From: Cycas panzhihuaensis
Taxonomy: Eukaryota > Cycadophyta
NCBI GenBank assembly: GCA_023213395.1
Contig: CM041465.1
Span: 38,571,741 to 38,635,740 of the forward strand
Direction: 5' to 3'
DNA length: 64,000 nt
The position numbers and the translations under genes are program-made. Under the pieces are notes generated by a model that ran no database searches, was not told where the DNA came from, and saw only the letters and a list, made by a program, of their open reading frames with translations. Shown here piece after piece: positions 45,220 through 54,769 of this stretch (its first letter is position 1; every line of letters starts with the position of its first letter).

Positions 45220-46185
45220 CTTTAGAAACCTTCTAGGCTTCATAGGCAATTCTATTCCTACAGACATCAATGGTGTGCCCCTTTTCATGACAATAGGCAC
45301 AACTGATGTCCTGATTAGGATTAGTATTGACAGTACTCCTTTTTGGAAATGATTGTTTAGAGGTATTCTGAGATTTAGGTAATCTAGAATACTTAGTGTT
45401 ATGATCAGGATTGTTTTGAGTGGATGAACCTCTATGAGGTTTTTGAAATTTGGGATGATGATAATGATTGTTTTGATAGTTATTTTGATGTTTAGATTTA
45501 GTAAATGATTGTGATTTGAAAAAAAGAGCCTGTGAAGCATCTTTTAATTTTCCAGTCTGAATTAACATGTTTTGATGTTCAATAAGTTGATTCATTAATC
45601 GATCAAAAGTAATTGGTGGATGTCCTGCTTGTTGCCTAGCGGTTTGAAAAGATTGAAATGTTTCGGTAATTTATTAATTGCAAGACGGACGAGTGTATCG
45701 TCGTCTTTTGCATGTGTTACAATGACTACTTTATTACCTTCTTTTGTAGAAGATTTGATACAATTTGCTAGGTCTTTGTTAATGAGTTGAAGTTTAGATA
45801 AGAAATCTTCGACTTTAGGAAAATCTTCATAATTTAAATCATACATTTATTGTTCTAACACAGCTAACTGTTGTGTATCAACCCTATCGTACTTTTCCTT
45901 AAGAGTTTTCCAAACAGTGGCTAGATCATCTGTTTCAGAGAACTGCCTACTAATGTTTGGGGAGAGGGAGGATAGGATGGTGCCTAGGGCTCCATCATAG
46001 TTCATCAGATAGACTATATAAGCTTCTGATGTATAGTCTTTAGGTTTTAGAAACTCACCTGTGACATATCGCCATATCTTTTGCCGTTTAAGCTGATGGG
46101 ATATTCTACTTTTTCAGTCAGCATAATTAGAGCCAATTAATACTGGAATTGGTACACAGGAGGTTGTTCTTGGCATAAGTGTCAT
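45220..46185 (-). pseudogene. copia gag with zinc knuckle (element M), broken
   Basis: The probable start is ATG at 46185 or 46176 (MTLMPRTTSCVPIPVLIGSN). Gag body follows (SRISHQLKRQKIWRYVTGEF) with a stop near 46125 where Trp is expected. TAA falls near 45849 before the open frame 45846-45595. A second piece at 45595-45233 has an Asn/His/Gln-rich linker and the zinc knuckle CAYCHEKGHTIDVC (about 45303-45262), complete. The order and spacing are normal for copia gag. Confidence 0.85.
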
Positions 46186-48000
46186 ATTGGGAATAAAAAA
46201 CGACGATTAGAGATCCTTTTAGAGGAAAAGTGGAGAGGTTATGACCTTTAACAGTAGGTGAATAAAGTGAATAAATCACAAAAATAAATTCATTGATAGA
46301 CACTGAACATTAAAGTGATCATTAAGTTACTTTGCCATTGATAGAAAATAATTTTATTAAAAGTTTAATAGTCATTCATCAAGAAATATAAACTTTTTAA
46401 TCAAGAATTTGTGAAAAATAATCAGGAATATGACAATTGCATATTAGTGCCATAATATAAAGTGAAGCAATTAAATATTGCACGTTAATAACATCATTTG
46501 TAAGAGAAAATAATAGTTTAAGAAAGTTCATAAATTTATGAAGAAACACATAAATAAATAATGCTATTACTTAATGAATTAAGAAAATAATCAATTGTTT
46601 ATTAAATTACGGCAAAAATGTGAAGAAATTTAAGGGTTAAAGATACGTACCTGAACTTACCTGGTCAACAAAGAAGGCTTGACTTCGAACAAGAATCTAC
46701 TGATCAAAATGGCATCGAAAATTCTTGAAAGACTAGTCAAAACATCCGCAACTGAGTCAAGAATCCAATGCTTCTTCCGGAATTGGATTCTGACTCCGTA
46801 TGAAGAAGTTATGGGAAAAAAAGCACAGGTACCCCCTTTTTAATTAAAATACAAAAAAATAATCTTTTCATAATAGGGTCACGGTCATATTGGATGGTGA
46901 TGAGACTGGGGGCTGGCGGGTTGGGGGGCTTATGGACTTGTAATGATATTTAAACGGATTAAATGAGATTTCAAAACATTAAAAGAGAATATATGATTAA
47001 GTGAAATCTGCCTAATCGTTTTTCATCGAATTTAACCCTAAATATTAGGGTTTCGAAGCATATTATTGCTGTGTATAGGTCGATGGACGTTTAGATGCAA
47101 TTGAAAACTTCATAACTTTTGTTCATCTTCTCCACCTAAGGGTAGTGGGCATCTGGTGGGCAGCGTCTTCGAACAGAAGCATAGATTCAGTGCATCTTCG
47201 TTTCGTCTTAAGTTTTAGTGCGACTTCAATGGCGTGAGGTACACGAATAGACGAGTGGCGACAAGCCGTGGATCAATAGTGCTCATCTTTGGTGTCAATA
47301 GCGTTTGAGAGCCAATGTTTAAACTGTGGATGCTTTAGCATCTAGTGCCATGAGCGACGTTTGAGCATCTTCTTCGATAATGGCGTGGGCAGTGAAGGTA
47401 CGTGAGATGTGTCTACTTGTTGAGCTGCAAGTGTGTCTCCAGCTTGGCTGTGTTCAAGCAGAGTCGTGGGTGTCTGCAAGGCGTCTCTGTTTCCTCTGAA
47501 TGTTAACGGCGTGAGGATTACGTTGGCGTCATCTCTATCTAAGAGCTATGGGTGTCAAGTGCATGAGTTGTGTATGCTTTGGCAGAGCAGTCTACAGCTT
47601 CGTGATGGTCTTCGTCTTTGTCTTGCAATTGCAATCTATTACCATGTAGTGTCTTTGGTGAAGCAGTCTAGTTTGCAAAAAGATTGTGTAGTGTCTTTGG
47701 CATTGTATTTGTAGCGTAAGCCTTGGATTTGGTGAGGCATTTGCGTCTTTGTGAGGCACAGCACAATGCTACGATGGAGCCAAGTCAACTTCGTGAGCCA
47801 TGAGTTTGTTGGGCAGCATCTTCCTCTCCTCTCACATTGCCTCCTGCAATGGATGTCTCCTGATCCTTTGCTTTGATCTCTCACATTTCCTCTTCTCTCA
47901 TATGCTAGTCCTTGAAACGAGATCAGAGCTGTGTTTGGTGCTTAGAAGGACCTTATTCTAGTTTTCATCTTCATATTAACTGCTGAAAAGCACTGGTAGA
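46186..48000 (-). other. leader of element M, with a possible intron
   Basis: On the minus strand this runs from the primer site to gag. The part 47900-46680 is of mixed composition with many gac/cac repeats and no known domain. Near 46661 the minus strand reads ccaggtaagttcaggt, a perfect plant splice-donor context (CAG|GTAAGT). The following 46650-46200 is AT-rich and intron-like. A leader intron ending before gag is possible. No acceptor could be fixed. Confidence 0.4.
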
Positions 48001-48016
48001 CCCTACTCTGATACCA
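48001..48016 (-). promoter_or_regulatory. primer binding site of element M
   Basis: TGGTATCAGAGTAGGG on the minus strand, with no spacer after the LTR. Confidence 0.9.
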
Positions 48017-48415
48017 TATTGGAGAGAGGGTACAAACAGGGATTCAATGTAAATGAAAAGAACCATTCAGAAGCATAAGCAGGTGCACCAGATATGGCAA
48101 GTGGCAAACCCCTTAAGGGGATAAAAAAACCACTGTGAAAATAGTAATAATATTATAATAATAATAATGATTGTACATTTCAATAGGTTGAGGATCTCAT
48201 CCTCCCTCTCTAACTATTCTGACCTTCTAACTACATACCAACATAATGCTGCCTCCCAAATCTTCTAGCCTCTCAATGTGTGAAAGATTCTGGAATAAAT
48301 AGGAGAGAAGTTCGTTGATTTGGATAGTTGGCCAAATCACTGAACTTTTGTAATTAGACAATAAACTTAATTAAATATACATAATAAAAGATAACATTAG
48401 ATCTTAATGCTAACA
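48017..48415 (-). repeat. 5' LTR of element M (399 bp)
   Basis: Same sequence as 41613-42010 with scattered changes. The terminal ...CCAACA is CCAATA here. Confidence 0.9.
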
Positions 48416-48420
48416 ACAAT

Positions 48421-48690
48421 AATATCACAATAACCTCCATCATGACTCAAAATATCCATCACACTACCTCAACCACTTATTTATACAACATAAGTGAGAG
48501 AGAGTAGGATGATTTGAGTTACATGTAGGACAAATGACCTCTAACACAACCAATGGCATATCACCTACTTATTGACTAATAACCTAATGACCACTTAGAT
48601 GTATTACACTAATATTATAATATTGACTCCTAGATATGACATTCACCTAAACACTTTGGACACTTACACATTAAACATTAACTTCCAACA
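48421..48690 (-). repeat. solo LTR S, 5' part
   Basis: On the minus strand it begins TGTTGGAAGTTAATG at 48690 and has a TATA-like gttgtataaataag near 48480. It breaks at 48420, next to the M target duplication. Joined with 41494-41612 it forms one LTR without internal sequence, so the parent element was lost by LTR-LTR recombination before M arrived. Confidence 0.85.
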
Positions 48691-49058
48691 GATTTTCCCA
48701 AGCTTCTTCCATACTTTCACTCCCAATAAAGTAGTGGAGCAATCTGAGATCTATCATCTCAAATATCTTGAGATCATTCTTCAGGCCTCCAACCTTTGAG
48801 GTGTCATTTCCTATGATCACAAAATCATCTACACACAAAACTACAAAGATGACTAAATTTCCTTCAACCTTGATATACGGGTTTGGATCTACTACCGATC
48901 TCTCAAACCCTTTATCTAGAAAATATTGATGGATTTTATAATACCAAGCTCTTGGAGCATGTTTGAGGCCATAAAAAGCCTTCTTCAAGCAACTTTATCC
49001 TTGGCAATGTATCCAAGTGTTTGTTCCATATAAACATCCTCTGCAAGATCTCTATTAA
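48691..49058 (-). pseudogene. copia RT palm segment (element K)
   Basis: This is the K block between inserts L and S. It starts at the codons after ...VKSAFLN with EDVYMEQTLGYIAKDKV, then LKHAPRAWYYKIHQYFLDKG and the active-site motif LCVDDFVIIGND (the Tyr of YVDD is Cys, the aspartates are present). It reaches LRLLHYFIG before the S insertion at 48690. The frame is open from 48988 to 48671 apart from one shift near 49000. Continuity with 51349-52341 and 41488 is exact after removal of the inserts. Confidence 0.85.
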
Positions 49059-49119
49059 TGTAACGAACCGTTACACCAAAACCCCGAGGTGTTAGTGAAG
49101 ACCGCCCAGGTGTGTAACA
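49059..49119 (-). repeat. 3' LTR of L, 61 bp, one half diverged
   Basis: On the plus strand the first 31 bases match the other two LTRs (tgtaacgaaccgttacacc...). The second half is different and ends gtgtgtaaca, so the palindrome is lost. It is bordered by the purine tract gtgggggaggtaa (minus strand, 49132-49120). Confidence 0.85.
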
Positions 49120-49284
49120 TTACCTCCCCCACAAGGTGTTGACGTCCCGGCGACCCACTCTTGGTGACCCCACTCTCGGTAATTTCGCGCCTCATCGGGC
49201 CCCGGGCGAACACTGCTATGCTGACGTTCTACCGAGGTCGTCCCCTCCGAGAATCGAACCTGTGACCTTGGCTCTGATACCACT

Positions 49285-49338
49285 TGTAACGAACCGTTAC
49301 ACCAAAACCTCGGGGTTTTGGTGTAATGGTTCGTTACA
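49285..49338 (-). repeat. middle LTR of L, 54-bp near-perfect palindrome
   Basis: It differs from the right LTR at three positions and keeps the palindrome. On the gag-protease side no purine tract precedes it. On the other side it is followed by a primer site. Confidence 0.9.
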
Positions 49339-49488
49339 TTGTAGTGATCTAATTCTACTTTTATAGCAATTTTCCTCAAAAATACAAGTAATAATCCACA
49401 AAAACAATAACTAGATGCTATCAAACAAGAAAAATGAACAATGAACAAGAATTACAGAATCCACAGAAGTAAATAATAGTCTTTATTG

Positions 49489-50136
49489 TCAAATAATACC
49501 AAAATAGAGCAAAAGTTCAACAAAGTACCTGTCTTTCCTGAAGACGTGAGCTTCCCTCTTCGAGGCGAGGAACCCTCCAAACTGCAGTACCCAAATGGGC
49601 GAGCTAATTGCAGCCCTAGAACTGAAGATGCGCGACCAAAGAACCTCCGGCGATGATACGAGCTGAACTGGAGGTGTGGCTGGGGCTTGCAGTCGGTATT
49701 TGCGTCCCTTTTGTCGGAAACACATAAATCTTGTCATATAATTGGTAACAATGTTCCCCAGCGTTTGTAGCCATTGAATTCCCAGAACTACGTCCACTTC
49801 ACCTATGGGCATGGCAAACATACAAGTTGTGACCTTGTAATCATTGATCTGGAGAGTTGTGCCTTTGCAGTATCCCCCACACAGCGTTGTTCTCCCATTT
49901 GCTATTGACACCTGGAATGTATTAAGTGATTTCACTTGTAATCCCGCTTTTTACATTGATGCCTTGTTTATAAAATTGTGTGTACTCCCACTATCTACCA
50001 AGTTTGATACTAGTCTCCCCTTGATTTGTCCTTGGAATCTTAGGGTTTGCGGGGATACTTGTCGCCCTGTAATGGCCTCGCAAGGATGTTTGGACATTCC
50101 CTCGTATCCACTTCCAAAAGTTCATTTTCCGCCTTC
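49489..50136 (-). pseudogene. gypsy-type aspartic protease (element L), broken by stops
   Basis: This continues the gag frame. After TAG and TGA in the linker, the retropepsin motif LVDSGSTHNFINKA lies near 49990-49950 with the catalytic Asp. A TAA falls a few codons later. The frame is then open from 49935 with the flap region and the second signature VDVVLGIQWLQTLG. The C-terminal 70 residues of the frame (ISSPIWVLQFGGFLASKREA and on) match nothing I know. The active-site residues are kept, so the damage is three stops. Confidence 0.8.
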
Positions 50137-51204
50137 CTACGCCTCGTCTTCTACTTCTTCTTGTGCCGCTCGGTATTTCGCATCATCGCTATTGATCATG
50201 AAAACCTTCTTTGATAGGCACCAGTGTTCCTTATTCCATTTCTCTCCACACTTGAAGCACGTCCCTTTCCTTATGTGTTCCTCTTTTGTTGTTCCCGAGC
50301 TTTCTATTGTATTTCTTATAGCTAATGGGGGGTTTGCTTTTGTCCCCGATTTGGCCCCATTAGGATTATGGGTATGATATGTTGGTGGCCCATATTTCCT
50401 TGTATATGTCGGTTTGCTATCTCTAAGTTCTGCCTCCACATTCCTTGCTATTTGAATTGCTACTTGGAGTTGTGGTGGATCTGCTACTTTAACTCTAAAT
50501 TTGATCTGATTTTTCAATCCACTAATATAAGTCTCTAGTAAACATTCCTGCGGTATCTTTTCTGAGACCATACATTGTAGCATTTGGAACTGTTCTGTGT
50601 ACTCTTGGATTGTTCCTTCTTGATGTAATCGTGTTAACTGAGAAAAGCAATCTGTATTCCAAGAATCGTCATATTGCTTTACTAATCCTGCTCTTAGATT
50701 CTCCCAGGTCTGTTGCATTGGTAAGTTCATCTTTTTCCACCAATAGTACCATCTTAACGCCCTTCCGTTTAAGTGTAAGGATGCTATTTCCATTTTTTCC
50801 TTAGCTGTGGAGTTATAGACCTTGAAATAATTCTCCATTTGTAAGACCCAATTAGTGATATTCTTAGATACATCTGGATCGAATTTTTCCAAAGATAATC
50901 CTGCCCCTTTCCATCCATTATCCATGTTGGGAGTTCTCCTTTCGTAAGCTCGTCCATCGAATCTCTTGGTCTCATTTCCTTGATTTTCTTGATCCATTTG
51001 ATCTATCCCTAATGTGGTGGTGTTATCCATTTGTCTACCTGACACATTTTGTATTGCTTGATCCGTTTTTGCTAGTAACTTTTGGATTAGGATTGTTAGA
51101 GCCCTTATGCTCTGGTTTAATTCTGATGCACCTTCAATTTTTTCCTCTGAGGTTCTAGATTGGGTTGCCATCTTCTTGTGAATGAGCTTTTTCTCTAATC
51201 TCAA
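50137..51204 (-). CDS. Ty3/gypsy-type Gag with zinc knuckle (element L)
   Basis: This is an uninterrupted 355-codon frame and the only complete gag in the window. The start is ATG 51204; an internal start at 51171 (MATQSRTSEEKIEG) is equally possible. The retrotransposon gag domain lies at about residues 115-240 (VLQMENYFKVYNSTAKEKME, ALRWYYWWKKMN, FSQLTRLHQEGTIQEYTEQF). A zinc knuckle CFKCGEKWNKEHWC sits at about residues 315-328, the spacing CX2CX6HX1C of gypsy gags. The product would form particles around the element RNA. The frame ends at TAG, and protease follows in the same frame after two more stops. RT and integrase would have to come from another element. Confidence 0.85.
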   Translation of the reverse strand: MRLEKKLIHKKMATQSRTSEEKIEGASELNQSIRALTILIQKLLAKTDQAIQNVSGRQMDNTTTLGIDQMDQENQGNETKRFDGRAYERRTPNMDNGWKGAGLSLEKFDPDVSKNITNWVLQMENYFKVYNSTAKEKMEIASLHLNGRALRWYYWWKKMNLPMQQTWENLRAGLVKQYDDSWNTDCFSQLTRLHQEGTIQEYTEQFQMLQCMVSEKIPQECLLETYISGLKNQIKFRVKVADPPQLQVAIQIARNVEAELRDSKPTYTRKYGPPTYHTHNPNGAKSGTKANPPLAIRNTIESSGTTKEEHIRKGTCFKCGEKWNKEHWCLSKKVFMINSDDAKYRAAQEEVEDEA

Positions 51205-51280
51205 TTCTATTTCGACTTCCCTTGGGGGGAAATTTTGACCTTTCTAAGCTTTTATCTCTGCCCTTTCCCCTCGAAACGAA

Positions 51281-51292
51281 GCTCTGATACCA
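51281..51292 (-). promoter_or_regulatory. primer binding site of L, outer
   Basis: TGGTATCAGAGC on the minus strand, two bases after the 51295-51348 LTR. The inner copy is at 49271-49282 with the same spacing. Confidence 0.9.
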
Positions 51293-51294
51293 CT

Positions 51295-51348
51295 TGTAAC
51301 GAACCGTTACACCAGAACCTCGAGGTTTTGGTGTAACGGTTCGTTACA
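51295..51348 (-). repeat. 5' LTR of L, 54-bp near-perfect palindrome
   Basis: The plus strand begins tgtaacgaaccgttacacc and ends with its reverse complement. The two 28-base halves pair with one mismatch and overlap at a central ctcgag. TG...CA ends. It is an entire LTR that is self-complementary. Confidence 0.9.
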
Positions 51349-52341
51349 ATTAAGGAAGGCACTTTTGACATCAAGCCGATGTAACTACCATTTGAACTGA
51401 GCAACTATCACCAATATCAGTCTAATCATCATCATCTTTGCTACTGGGGCAAATGTCTCCTAGTAATCAATCCCTTCTATCTACTTGAATCCTTCAACTA
51501 ACAATTTAACCTTATGTTTACTAATTGTATCATCCAATTTGAATTTGGTCTTGTAGACTCATTTACAACCAATCACCTACTTGCCTACTGGCAAATGAAC
51601 AAAATCCCAAGTTTTGTTCTACTCAACAACACAGATTTCAACATCCACGGCTATTTTCCACTTTTACTACTAGTTGGCCTCCTCAAAACTCGAAGGCTCA
51701 TCAACATCCAACACATCTACCATCAAAGCAAAATTGATCCTATTAGGTCTCATCCTCAATTTCCGTTTCCCTTCTGTCTCAGGTAACCAAACTTGAACCA
51801 TGGTTTTTAAATACCACTTGGGAAATTTTTTAATAGGTGAAGCGACCTTAGGTTGTGTCTCTAACTATGTCTCCTGAGCATCTTCAAATTTCTCCTCCTC
51901 AATTTCTTCCTCCTTTTTAGCTCAGTCTTAGGTTCGACAAACTACTGTCTCGAAGAATTGGATTCTGGTTGTTCCTCGATCTGCTTTCCTTTGTTTTGTC
52001 GTATCTTCAAAGTGTCCAAGTCCTATGCTTGATTTGAAACCAGATTCTCTACCTCTTCGAAAATAACATCCCGAGTTATATGTACTTTCTTAGATGTCAA
52101 TTCATATACATAGTATGCTTTACTCTCTCATTGCATCCCACAAGGATGCACTTGGAACTCTTATCATCAAACTTTTGTCATTTATCTTTGGGAACACATA
52201 TATACAATATGCTTCCAAAGATTCTAAGATGGCTAACTATAGGTTTTTGTCACACCATGCTTCTTCAGGTGTTTTGTTTCTTATAGCTTTAGTCACACTC
52301 TTGTTTGCCAGGTACATTGTTGTACAAACAACTTTTGCCCA
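51349..52341 (-). pseudogene. copia integrase C-terminus to RT N-terminus (element K)
   Basis: The block resumes after J with integrase sequence KVVCTTMYLANKSVTKAIRN and KTPEEAW, then FPKINDKS. A linker with many stops follows, and RT begins with KARLV-like remains. The conserved RLDVKSAFLN (about 51378-51350) sits right at the L insertion point. Stops and frame changes occur every 50-100 bases. On the plus strand the apparent frames (51514-51786, 52094-52363) are shadows of this block. Confidence 0.75.
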
Positions 52342-52452
52342 TGTTGTGGACCTATACCACTAATGGAAGTTGGCCATAGTTATGGCTAGCTCATGGATTA
52401 ATAACAGTTGGCCTCAATTATAATTATTAGAAGTCAATTTTATTATTATTAG
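52342..52452 (+). repeat. 5' LTR of J, left part
   Basis: It starts TGTTGTGGACC and matches 62612 onward. It is interrupted at 52452 by element E. Confidence 0.85.
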
Positions 52453-52750
52453 TGAAAAGGGTTAATGTCACAAGGTCATTATATTAGTTGATTATTTCTA
52501 AAAAGGGTCTTAAGTGAACTTTAAATTAAATCACTTAAGTGAAATGCACTTTCATGTGCATTATGTGTAATTTCATTTCACCTAACTCTAATGCTCCCTC
52601 TCTCAATATAAAAGTAAAAACTCAATGGAGGACGTACATTCTTACCTCCCCATTTTGTAAGAGCTACTTTCTTTCTCTCACGTCTCTCTTGCTCCCATGT
52701 TTGCCTTTGTGTTTAGTGCATGGAGATAAAGGATAGATCCACTCTTTTCA
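52453..52750 (+). repeat. 5' LTR of element E (298 bp)
   Basis: TGAAAAGGGTTAATG...ACTCTTTTCA, with the palindrome tcacttaagtga at 52531-52542 and ctctcaatataaaag as TATA region. Confidence 0.9.
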
Positions 52751-52752
52751 TG

Positions 52753-52764
52753 TGGTATTAGAGC
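52753..52764 (+). promoter_or_regulatory. primer binding site of element E, one mismatch
   Basis: TGGTATTAGAGC, a single C-to-T change from the usual tRNA-iMet complement. Confidence 0.85.
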
Positions 52765-54769
52765 TTGCATCCTTCATATTCCTCACTTGCACTTGCAATG
52801 GAGCCATCACTTCCTTCTCCCCCACAATCCATGTGGTGAGGGAGATTGTCAAAGTGGATTTAGAAATATTTTCAAGTTATTATCATAGCATATTTTGTAT
52901 TGTTTTCTTTCCCTTTCTCTTTTGCAGGTTTGAAAGCACAATACAAGGAGTTGTAAGGCCCAAAAATTCCAATCCTTTAGTGACCATTCATGCTATCTCA
53001 TTCTAATTTTCTTCCCCCTCTTTCTGTCCATTTAACAAGGGAAAATGCTGCCGAAATTTTTCTAGCTTTTAGAAGAATGATTGTAAGGGGAGGTTCTACC
53101 CAATTTTTTTAAAGAATTTCAAGCCATTTAAAATATCCATCATTGTAAGCTCTCACCTTGCCTATATTGGGACCCTGATGATAAAAAAATGATGAAAATT
53201 TCATATGGTATCATGTGTTAATGAGATATTAGTAAACTGAAATTTCTGCAGAAATAAAATTTGCCTACTGAACTTGACAGGTCTGTAAAATCTTCTACAG
53301 AGCTCCAATTGACCTAATTCTAATTGTCAAAGATGAGGCTCTGAGTCTACTTTCCAGCAGAAAAACCGGCACCTAATTTCGATGCTGTATGAGGAAGTTA
53401 TTGCTGTTTTAGTGAACAGCAGTTATTTTTAGTAAGAATTTCTGGAAAAATATATTCTCCTAACTTTTTGGGGCTACTAAAAACTTTCCAGAACTCATTT
53501 GGACCTGATTCCACTTCCTGAAGATGAAGCTCTAAGTCTAGTTTACAGCACAAAAACCGGCACTCCATTTCGTTATCGAGGGAGAAAGTTATTTCTGATT
53601 TAGTGAAGACTACTTTTTTTGTATTTTATAAAAAAAAAAAGTGAAAAAATTTTCTTCCTTCTTTTTATAAGGCTTAAAAGGCCATTGTAAAAGTAAGAAA
53701 AAAACACATGGATTAGAGCAATATTCGGTGTCCTCACTCAATTATTAGCATTGCATTTCAGCACTCTAAAATCACTCAAAGCAAGCACTCTAAAGACACT
53801 CCAAGCAAGCATTCTATTTTCAGTTAAATGTACGTTTGATGCAATTCGATAATCTTTTCGCTCTTCCTAAAAGAAACGCATCACGTACGCTATTTTTCGC
53901 CATCTTGTGCCTGTTCACACACTCGCCAAGGTTGAGATACCTTGGTTGGTAAAATGTTGTGCCATAAAGGAGGTGTGGGTTTTAAGTTGGGACTGGACTA
54001 AACCGGAATATTGGTGAGGTTTGGTTAGTCATACCATTGTGCCTCAATCAGGGATTATCTCGATAACCAATTGGGAAAATTGAAACTTTAATACAAGATT
54101 AAAATATACCCGATCTAATATCCGTCGTAGCCATAGGTATGCATGTACCACTGTTTAGAGGAGGTATATAGCTGCTCATTGGTGAACTAGGTGAGGATTG
54201 GGAGTACCTGGGCTCCATTGTGACTTGGATTTCATCACCAAGCATAATTGCGGGTATCGCGGGTGAAGGCCAACTTAATTCTACTAGAAGCCTAGGCATC
54301 CCTTCATCAACCTCAACTACATGTTGGACACAAGTTAGAGGTTATTGGGTTGATTACACATCCTACATTTAAGTTTCAAATTGTGTACACCCAATGATGT
54401 CAGCTTCTACATTGGCCTACAATCTTGTATATTGATCACTTACTTATTTATAAAAAGTGATCCATAGTGTAATCATAATCATAGTGCTTCTCATATTCCT
54501 GTTGTGTCAGGCTAATATTTGCCACAAGTGTTAGTGGCCAATTTTCATCATAGTGCTTCTCATATTCCTGCTGCGTCAGGTTAATATTTGTCACAAGTGT
54601 TGGTGACTTTTCTCTAAGTTGCTCCCTTCATCTTTGAGCAACCATTCTCACTTCTTCTTCCTTATGCTACAGTACTTCATTACATCTCCCATTTGTAAAT
54701 AGTAATTAGTTATTTATTGCCATCACTTTTATAGTCCCTTGTTCATTTCTTCCCTTCCCAAAAGACACC
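52765..54769 (+). other. leader of element E
   Basis: Non-coding. 53270-53600 holds two similar stretches with gaagatgaggctctgagtct- and gaagatgaagctctaagtct-like phrases and a repeated agcacaaaaaccggcac / agaaaaaccggcac. About 53920-54370 is the block conserved with the D leader. Near 54480-54600 a 60-base phrase (catagtgcttctcatattcctg) is tandemly repeated. Confidence 0.7.
54487..54609 (+). repeat. tandem repeat in E leader, two units of about 65 bp
   Basis: The phrase atagtgcttctcatattcct followed by g(t/c)tg(t/c)gtcagg and aatatttg(c/t)cacaagtgtt occurs twice in succession. Confidence 0.8.

Larger units (their letters stand above)
41613..48415 (-). mobile_element. Ty1/copia element M, complete insertion in solo LTR S
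   Basis: It is 6,803 bp, with LTRs 41613-42010 and 48017-48415 and target duplication acaat (41608-41612 and 48416-48420). The primer site directly abuts the 5' LTR on the minus strand and the purine tract taaagggggat the 3' LTR. By eye the LTRs differ at about two dozen sites (about 6%), older than C and D. Gag-pol is in copia order with many stops. Confidence 0.95.
49059..49338 (-). mobile_element. SMART-like 280-bp unit within L
   Basis: On the minus strand: 54-bp LTR, two bases, primer site TGGTATCAGAGC (49282-49271), about 150 bases of GC-rich non-coding DNA, a purine tract, and a 61-bp LTR. All signals needed for reverse transcription in 280 bp and no coding. This matches the small LTR retrotransposon (SMART) class described in plants. 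Just after the primer site the B-box-like GGTTCGATTCTC occurs (49260-49249). Confidence 0.75.
49059..51348 (-). mobile_element. gypsy-type gag-protease element L with three 54-61 bp palindromic LTRs
   Basis: The insert is flanked by the 5-bp target duplication attaa (49054-49058 and 51349-51353) inside the K RT gene. On the minus strand it reads: LTR (51348-51295), primer site, gag (51204-50137), protease (50136-49489), LTR (49338-49285), primer site, GC-rich non-coding 150 bases, purine tract, LTR (49119-49059). There is no integrase, RT or RNase H. Gag and protease resemble Ty3/gypsy elements. In structure it joins a terminal-repeat element with gag to a very small LTR element of the SMART/TRIM type, and they share the middle LTR. 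Confidence 0.9.

Noticed and set aside
49249-49282. tRNA gene in the small L unit
   Set aside because: Only a T-arm-like segment and primer site are present. No cloverleaf can be formed.
49844-50377. 177-codon plus-strand frame in element L
   Set aside because: It is the opposite strand of the gag-protease junction of L and has no domain.
49059-51348. Element L as an integrated pararetrovirus fragment
   Set aside because: It has LTRs, a target-site duplication and a tRNA primer site next to an LTR, which marks an LTR retrotransposon.
53165-53205. ctgatga...gaaa pattern that could be a hammerhead ribozyme core
   Set aside because: The intervening bases cannot form a stem II and no flanking helices were found, so it does not look like a retrozyme.
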